From positions 868,001-932,000 of the forward strand of contig NZ_JADDXU010000001.1 in NCBI RefSeq assembly GCF_015163075.1: 64,000 bases of DNA, written 5' to 3'. The translations under genes and the position numbers were made by a program. Positions within the stretch are counted from its first letter, which is position 1, and every line of letters begins with the position of its first letter. Positions 60,590-64,000 of the stretch are shown here, one piece after another. Under the pieces are notes generated by a model, which saw nothing but the letters and a program-made list of their open reading frames with translations, was not told where the DNA came from and searched no databases. Source of the stretch: Streptomyces justiciae (GTDB lineage Bacteria; Actinomycetota; Actinomycetes; Streptomycetales; Streptomycetaceae).

Positions 60590-61795
60590 CTAGAGCTGGA
60601 GATCGCCGTCGGCCAGACGCCCCAGGATCAGCGCGATCCGCAACGTGAACGCCGAACGTACATCCGAGGGCGACCAGCCGGTGACGTCAGTCACACGTCG
60701 AAGCCGGTAGCGCACGGTGTTGGGATGGACGAAGAGCATCCGGGCCGCGCCTTCGAGACTGCTCGCCTGTTCGAGATAGACGGAGAGCGTCTCCAGCAGC
60801 GCCGACCCGGCCTCCTCGAGCGGTCTGTAGATCTCCTCCACCAACTGCTCGCGGGCGCTGGGGTCACCGGCGATGGCACGCTCCGGAAGCAGATCGTCCG
60901 CCAGCACCGGACGCGGGGCGTCCTGCCAGGCGGAACACGCCTTCAGCCCCGCCGCGGCGGCCTGCGCGGACCGGGTCGCGGCCAGCAGATCGGGTACGAC
61001 GGGCCCGGCGACCACCGGCCCCGCCGCATACGGCCCGATCAGCGACTTGGCGACCCCGATCGGATTGTCGCTGCCGCCCGCGATGACGACGAGCCGGTCG
61101 CCGAGCACCCCGGTGAGCACCTGGAGCTTGGCGTGCCGGGCGGCCCGCCGGATGGCCTCGACGGTCAGCTCGGAGTCCCCGTCGGGGGCGGTGCCGAGGA
61201 CGACACACACATGCTCGGGAGCGTTCCACCCGAGAGCGGCGGCCCGGGAGACAGCCCCCTCGTCGGCTTCCCCGCTGAGCACGGCATTGACGACGAGCGA
61301 CTCGAGCCGGGCGTCCCAGGCACCCCGTGCCTCCGCGGCCTGGGCGTACACCTGGGCGGTGGCGAAGGCGATCTCGCGGGCGTACACGAGAAGGGCCTCA
61401 CGCAGGATGGACTCGTCACCGGGCGCCGCGACCTCGTCGATCGCGGACTCCATGACCTCGATGGTGGTCCGCACCATCTCGACGGTCTGCCGCAGCGTGA
61501 TGGCCCGGGTCAGCTCGCGGGGAGCGGTGCCGAAGACGTCGGTGGAGATGGCCTGCGGAGCGTCGGGATGCCGGAACCACTCGGTGAAGGCGGCGATACC
61601 GGCCTGCGCGACCAGCCCGATCCAGGAACGGTTCTCCGGGGGCATGGCCCGGTACCACGGCAGTGTCTCGTCCATACGCGCGATGGCCTGCGCGGCGAGA
61701 GACCCGGACGACTTCTCCAGCCTCTTCAGGGTCGCGGAGTGCGGATGGACGACGGATGCGGCGGCTGCGGTGTTGCCGGTTTCGGGTTCGGGCAC
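60590..61795 (-). CDS. fasR: fatty acid synthesis activator FasR (PucR-type)
   Basis: 401 residues from GTG 61795. The N-terminal part (about 1-290) has the GGDEF-like fold typical of CdaR/PucR regulators (VVNAVLSGEADEGAVSRAAA, LGDRLVVIAGG). The C-terminal helix-turn-helix lies at about 340-395: YLEQASSLEGAARMLFVHPN followed by TVRYRLRRVTDVTGWSPSD, the PucR HTH_30 motif. In S. coelicolor the gene in this position (SCO2386) encodes FasR, which activates fabD-fabH-acpP-fabF; gene order here is the same. The protein acts in the cytoplasm on the fabD promoter. Confidence 0.93.
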   Translation of the reverse strand: MPEPETGNTAAAASVVHPHSATLKRLEKSSGSLAAQAIARMDETLPWYRAMPPENRSWIGLVAQAGIAAFTEWFRHPDAPQAISTDVFGTAPRELTRAITLRQTVEMVRTTIEVMESAIDEVAAPGDESILREALLVYAREIAFATAQVYAQAAEARGAWDARLESLVVNAVLSGEADEGAVSRAAALGWNAPEHVCVVLGTAPDGDSELTVEAIRRAARHAKLQVLTGVLGDRLVVIAGGSDNPIGVAKSLIGPYAAGPVVAGPVVPDLLAATRSAQAAAAGLKACSAWQDAPRPVLADDLLPERAIAGDPSAREQLVEEIYRPLEEAGSALLETLSVYLEQASSLEGAARMLFVHPNTVRYRLRRVTDVTGWSPSDVRSAFTLRIALILGRLADGDLQL

Positions 61796-61853
61796 GGGAC
61801 AAGACTGCCTTATCCGGACGGGAGCATGCGCTGGCGGGGTCCGGGACGGGGTC

Positions 61854-61859
61854 TACGGT
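61854..61859 (+). promoter_or_regulatory. -10 box of leaderless pirin transcript
   Basis: TACGGT, 7 nt before GTG 61867. The next ATG (61870) would be 10 nt away. No ribosome site, so the GTG is preferred. Confidence 0.5.
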
Positions 61860-61866
61860 GGGCTTT

Positions 61867-62520
61867 GTGATGGATGTGCGACGCGCCGACGAGCGCTACC
61901 CGGGGGGCGATCAGGCGGCCGGGATCGACTCCCGTCACGCCTTTTCCTTCGGGGCCCACTACGACCCCGACAATCTGCGCTTCGGCGCGATGATCGCCTG
62001 CAACGAGGAGCGGCTCGCGCCTGGTGCCGGGTTCGATGAGCATCCGCACAGTCACACCGAGATCGTGACCTGGGTGGTGGAGGGCGAGCTCACGCATCGG
62101 GACACGGCGGGGCACGAGACGAAGGTGTGCGCCGGGGACGTGCAGCGGCTGAGTTCCGCCGGGGGCGTCCGGCATGTGGAGCGCAACGACGGGGACCGGC
62201 CCCTGACCTTCCTTCAGATGTGGCTGGCCCCGCAGGAGCCGGGCGGCGACCCCGCCTACGAGATCGTCCGCGGCATCGCCGACTCCACCCCGTACGCCGT
62301 CCCGGAGGCCGCCGCGATGCTCCACGTACGGCGCCTCGCGGCGGGGGAGCGGACGGCGGTGCCGGACGGGGCGCACGTGTACGTCCATGTCGTACGCGGT
62401 GAAGTCCGGCTGGCCGGCGAGGCGTTGGGGCCCGGCGACGCGGCCCGGATCACCGACGCCGAGGACATGGACGCCGTGGCGGTGACGCGGGCCGAGCTGC
62501 TGCTGTGGGAGATGGCCTAG
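61867..62520 (+). CDS. pirin-family bicupin protein
   Basis: 217 residues from GTG 61867 (leaderless; ATG 61870 is one codon later). Cupin motif with metal ligands: GFDEHPHSHTEIVTWVVEGE and LTHRDTAGHETKVCAGDVQR, which give the His-x-His, His and Glu-type positions of pirin. A second cupin half (ALGPGDAARITDAEDMDAVA) has lost the His. Pirin-like proteins include quercetinases and transcription co-factors; which applies is not clear. Stop overlaps the convergent hydrolase stop on CTAG. Confidence 0.9.
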   Translation: MMDVRRADERYPGGDQAAGIDSRHAFSFGAHYDPDNLRFGAMIACNEERLAPGAGFDEHPHSHTEIVTWVVEGELTHRDTAGHETKVCAGDVQRLSSAGGVRHVERNDGDRPLTFLQMWLAPQEPGGDPAYEIVRGIADSTPYAVPEAAAMLHVRRLAAGERTAVPDGAHVYVHVVRGEVRLAGEALGPGDAARITDAEDMDAVAVTRAELLLWEMA

Positions 62521-63341
62521 CGGCCGCGGAGTTCGGCGAGCACCGCGTCGGTGAACGGCGGCCACGCCTCCACCGCCCACGGCCCGAACGCCCGGTCCGT
62601 CAGCGCCACGCAGGCCGCGCCCGCGTCCGGGTCGATCCACAGGAACGTACCGGACTGACCGAAGTGCCCGAAGGTGCGCGGCGAGGAGGAACTCCCCGTC
62701 CAGTGAGGGGACTTGGAGTCGCGGATCTCGAAGCCGAGGCCCCAGTCGTTGGGGTTCTGGTGGCCGTAGCCCGGCAGGACGCCCTTCGTGCCCGGGTACT
62801 GGACCGTCATCGCGTCGGCGACCGTGCGCGGGTCGAGCAGGCGCGGTGCCTGGACCTCGGCGGCGAACCGGACGAGATCCCCGACCGTCGACACACCGTC
62901 CTTGGCCGGCGAGCCCTCCAGCGAGGTCGACGCCATGCCCAGCGGCTCCAGGACCGCCTGGCGCAGGTACTCGGCGAAGGGGATGTCCGTCGCCTTCGCG
63001 ATGTGGTCGCCGAGCTGCTCGAACCCGGCGTTGGAGTACAGCCGGCGCTCACCGGGAGGCGCGGTCACCCTGTGCTCGTCGAAGGCCAGCCCCGAGGTGT
63101 GGGCGAGCAGATGCCGGACCGTCGCCCCGGCGGGCCCCGCCGGCTCGTCGAGCTCGATCGCGCCCTCCTCGTACGCGACGAGCGCCGCGTACGCCGCGAG
63201 CGGCTTGGTGACCGAGGCCAGCGGGAAGCGCCGGTCGACGGGCCCGTGGGTACCGAGGACCGAACCGTCGGCCCGTACGACACCCGCCGCGGCGGTGGGA
63301 ACCGGCCAGTTCTCGATCAGCGCGAGGCTCTTCAGCGACAT
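62517..63341 (-). CDS. serine hydrolase, class C beta-lactamase fold
   Basis: 274 residues, shorter than typical AmpC-like proteins (about 380) and without a signal peptide. SxxK in FPLASVTKPLAAYAAL (Ser and Lys near 43-46), YSNAGFEQLGDHI as the YxN motif, and HFGQSGTFLWIDPDAGAACV as the HxG-type third motif. All three catalytic boxes are intact, in contrast to the pseudogene at 14674. Probable peptidase or esterase, not an antibiotic-resistance enzyme. TAGTCT 7 nt before the ATG marks a leaderless start. Confidence 0.9.
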   Translation of the reverse strand: MSLKSLALIENWPVPTAAAGVVRADGSVLGTHGPVDRRFPLASVTKPLAAYAALVAYEEGAIELDEPAGPAGATVRHLLAHTSGLAFDEHRVTAPPGERRLYSNAGFEQLGDHIAKATDIPFAEYLRQAVLEPLGMASTSLEGSPAKDGVSTVGDLVRFAAEVQAPRLLDPRTVADAMTVQYPGTKGVLPGYGHQNPNDWGLGFEIRDSKSPHWTGSSSSPRTFGHFGQSGTFLWIDPDAGAACVALTDRAFGPWAVEAWPPFTDAVLAELRGR

Positions 63342-63348
63342 GCCGTCG

Positions 63349-63354
63349 AGACTA
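63349..63354 (-). promoter_or_regulatory. -10 box of leaderless serine-hydrolase transcript
   Basis: TAGTCT (minus strand), 7 nt before ATG 63341. It lies between that start and the GNAT stop at 63360, 5 nt away. Confidence 0.55.
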
Positions 63355-63359
63355 AGCGC

Positions 63360-63830
63360 TCACAGGCTCAGCTCCAGCAACGGGTCCGGCTTGGGCAGGA
63401 AGCCCAGGGAGTCGTACAGCGTCCTGGCCTCGGTGGACGCGGTGAGCTGGACACGGCGGACACCGCGCTCACGGAACCACTCCAGCAGCGCGGTCATGCC
63501 GGCCCGCGCGTACCCCCGCCGCCGGGCGTCCGGGTCGGTGGCGACACTGAAGACGAACCCGACGACACCGTGCGGGTTGCCCGCCTTGCCGATCCGGTAC
63601 TCCACCGTCCCGCACACCAGCGCGGCCAGCGCCTCGGGCCGCTCGGGGTGGTCGACGACGAACGCGGCGAAGTCCCCGTCCGCCTCCGCCAGCCGGGACT
63701 CCAGCACCGGCAGCGATTCCGTGTGCCACTCTGTGGACGGGTCGGCGTCGGTCATCGAGTCGATCATCACCTGGCGCAGCCGCAGCACTTCCTGGGCATC
63801 CTCGGGCTCAGCACGTCGTACGAGACTCAT
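63360..63830 (-). CDS. GNAT-family N-acetyltransferase
   Basis: 156 residues from ATG 63830; the ATG/GTG region 18 nt further upstream is in frame but lies within the -10 box TAGCGT (63843-63838), which is 7 nt before 63830. Acetyl-CoA loop: VATDPDARRRGYARAGMTAL (about 95-114, with the RRxGYA form of Q/RxxGxG/A), VQLTASTEARTLYDSLGF near the C-terminus, and FVFSVATD as beta-4. Acceptor unknown. It may be co-regulated with the hydrolase gene 18 nt downstream. Confidence 0.9.
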   Translation of the reverse strand: MSLVRRAEPEDAQEVLRLRQVMIDSMTDADPSTEWHTESLPVLESRLAEADGDFAAFVVDHPERPEALAALVCGTVEYRIGKAGNPHGVVGFVFSVATDPDARRRGYARAGMTALLEWFRERGVRRVQLTASTEARTLYDSLGFLPKPDPLLELSL

Positions 63831-63837
63831 GTCCCGC

Positions 63838-63843
63838 ACGCTA
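63838..63843 (-). promoter_or_regulatory. -10 box of leaderless GNAT transcript
   Basis: TAGCGT (minus strand), 7 nt before ATG 63830; decides the start. Confidence 0.55.
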
Positions 63844-63888
63844 GCCACCGCGCCCCGTCCCGTCCTGCGGATTTCTTACCTGTTCCGC

Positions 63889-63919
63889 TTGCTTGGAGTG
63901 CACTCCAAGGTTTTAGCGT
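63889..63919 (+). promoter_or_regulatory. MerR-type promoter with overlong spacer and palindromic operator
   Basis: TTGCTT (63889-63894), 19 bp, TAGCGT (63914-63919), then 7 nt to ATG 63927. The spacer contains most of an 18-bp perfect palindrome CTTGGAGTGCACTCCAAG (63892-63909). A 19-bp spacer with such a dyad is the hallmark of MerR-family promoters, here likely autoregulated. Confidence 0.75.
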
Positions 63920-63926
63920 GGGGGTC

Positions 63927-64000
63927 ATGACGGTGATGGAGACCACCCCGGGCACCAGGACCGACAGCTGTGCCGCCCCGCCGCACCCGCACCGGCGCCC
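63927..64000 (+). CDS. probable MerR-family regulator, 3' end outside window
   Basis: 24 complete codons are visible, starting MTVMETTPGTRTDSCAAPPH and running to the window end with no stop. No domain can be seen yet. The call rests on the promoter: a leaderless ATG behind a 19-bp-spacer promoter with a CTTGGAGTGCACTCCAAG operator, the arrangement of autoregulated MerR genes. The polar N-terminal stretch before a helix-turn-helix is common in Streptomyces MerR proteins. If the next residues do not form a MerR helix-turn-helix, the call fails. Confidence 0.5.
   Translation, partial: MTVMETTPGTRTDSCAAPPHPHRR

Noticed and set aside
62517..63341. Antibiotic-resistance beta-lactamase
   Set aside because: No signal peptide, short, and the third motif is HFGQSG rather than KTG; it is a generic serine hydrolase.

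Overview
The window is high-GC actinobacterial chromosome, almost certainly Streptomyces. Third codon positions are strongly GC-biased, GTG starts are common, and many secreted proteins carry Tat or lipoprotein signals. Several genes look leaderless, with a TANNNT -10 box 6-8 nt before the start codon. I found one rare TTA codon. The right end carries the fasR-fabD-fabH-acpP-fabF block, which in S. coelicolor is core chromosome (SCO2386-2390). I see no prophage, insertion sequence, tRNA, rRNA, CRISPR array or antibiotic cluster.

Layout. (1) 1-5633: an arabinan/arabinose operon with a solute-binding protein (cut by the window edge), two MalF/MalG-type permeases, a secreted GH43 endo-arabinanase and an intracellular GH51 arabinofuranosidase. 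(2) 5638-11019: a Tat-secreted propeller-like protein and a GH35-like protein that appears to lack its nucleophile segment, then an Rrf2 regulator and a TSUP permease with a structured leader. (3) 11029-17238: secreted and membrane proteins, including two paralogous Tat-type intradiol dioxygenases, a DUF4360 protein, a decayed serine hydrolase and a His-rich DUF3500 lipoprotein. (4) 17378-19863: a second arabinan-degrading pair (GH43 endo-arabinanase, GH43+CBM13) behind a clear promoter and palindromic operator. (5) 19873-36250: a sugar island. It holds a ChvE-GguAB-type ABC importer with galM, a U32-like protein, a zinc dehydrogenase, a galactonate-dehydratase-like enolase, a LacI regulator and a YtfQRT-YjfF-type (galactofuranose-type) importer. 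Three of its promoters carry the same 16-bp near-palindrome. (6) 36398-51482: mixed housekeeping and accessory genes, including a zinc-ribbon membrane protein, MarR/CurA-like reductase/Ohr, a serine hydrolase, an M14 carboxypeptidase, a repeat protein, EI24, LysE, a pyroglutamyl-peptidase-like protein with Ser for Cys, LysR, a dehydrogenase, RidA and TetR. (7) 51632-56790: GH3 beta-glucosidase, a second galM, an SGNH lipoprotein and DUF3145. (8) 56870-64000: the type II fatty-acid-synthase initiation block with its activator fasR, then pirin, a serine hydrolase, a GNAT acetyltransferase and the start of a MerR-type regulator.

How it works together. Outside the cell, endo- and exo-arabinanases cut arabinan. 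The first ABC system would import the oligomers and GH51 would finish them inside. The central island looks built to import galactose-type sugars (pyranose through ChvE-type, furanose through Ytf-type), mutarotate them and oxidise or dehydrate the acid. The shared operator, together with a TTA codon in the local LacI gene, suggests coordinated and developmentally gated (bldA-dependent) expression. That last step is inference.
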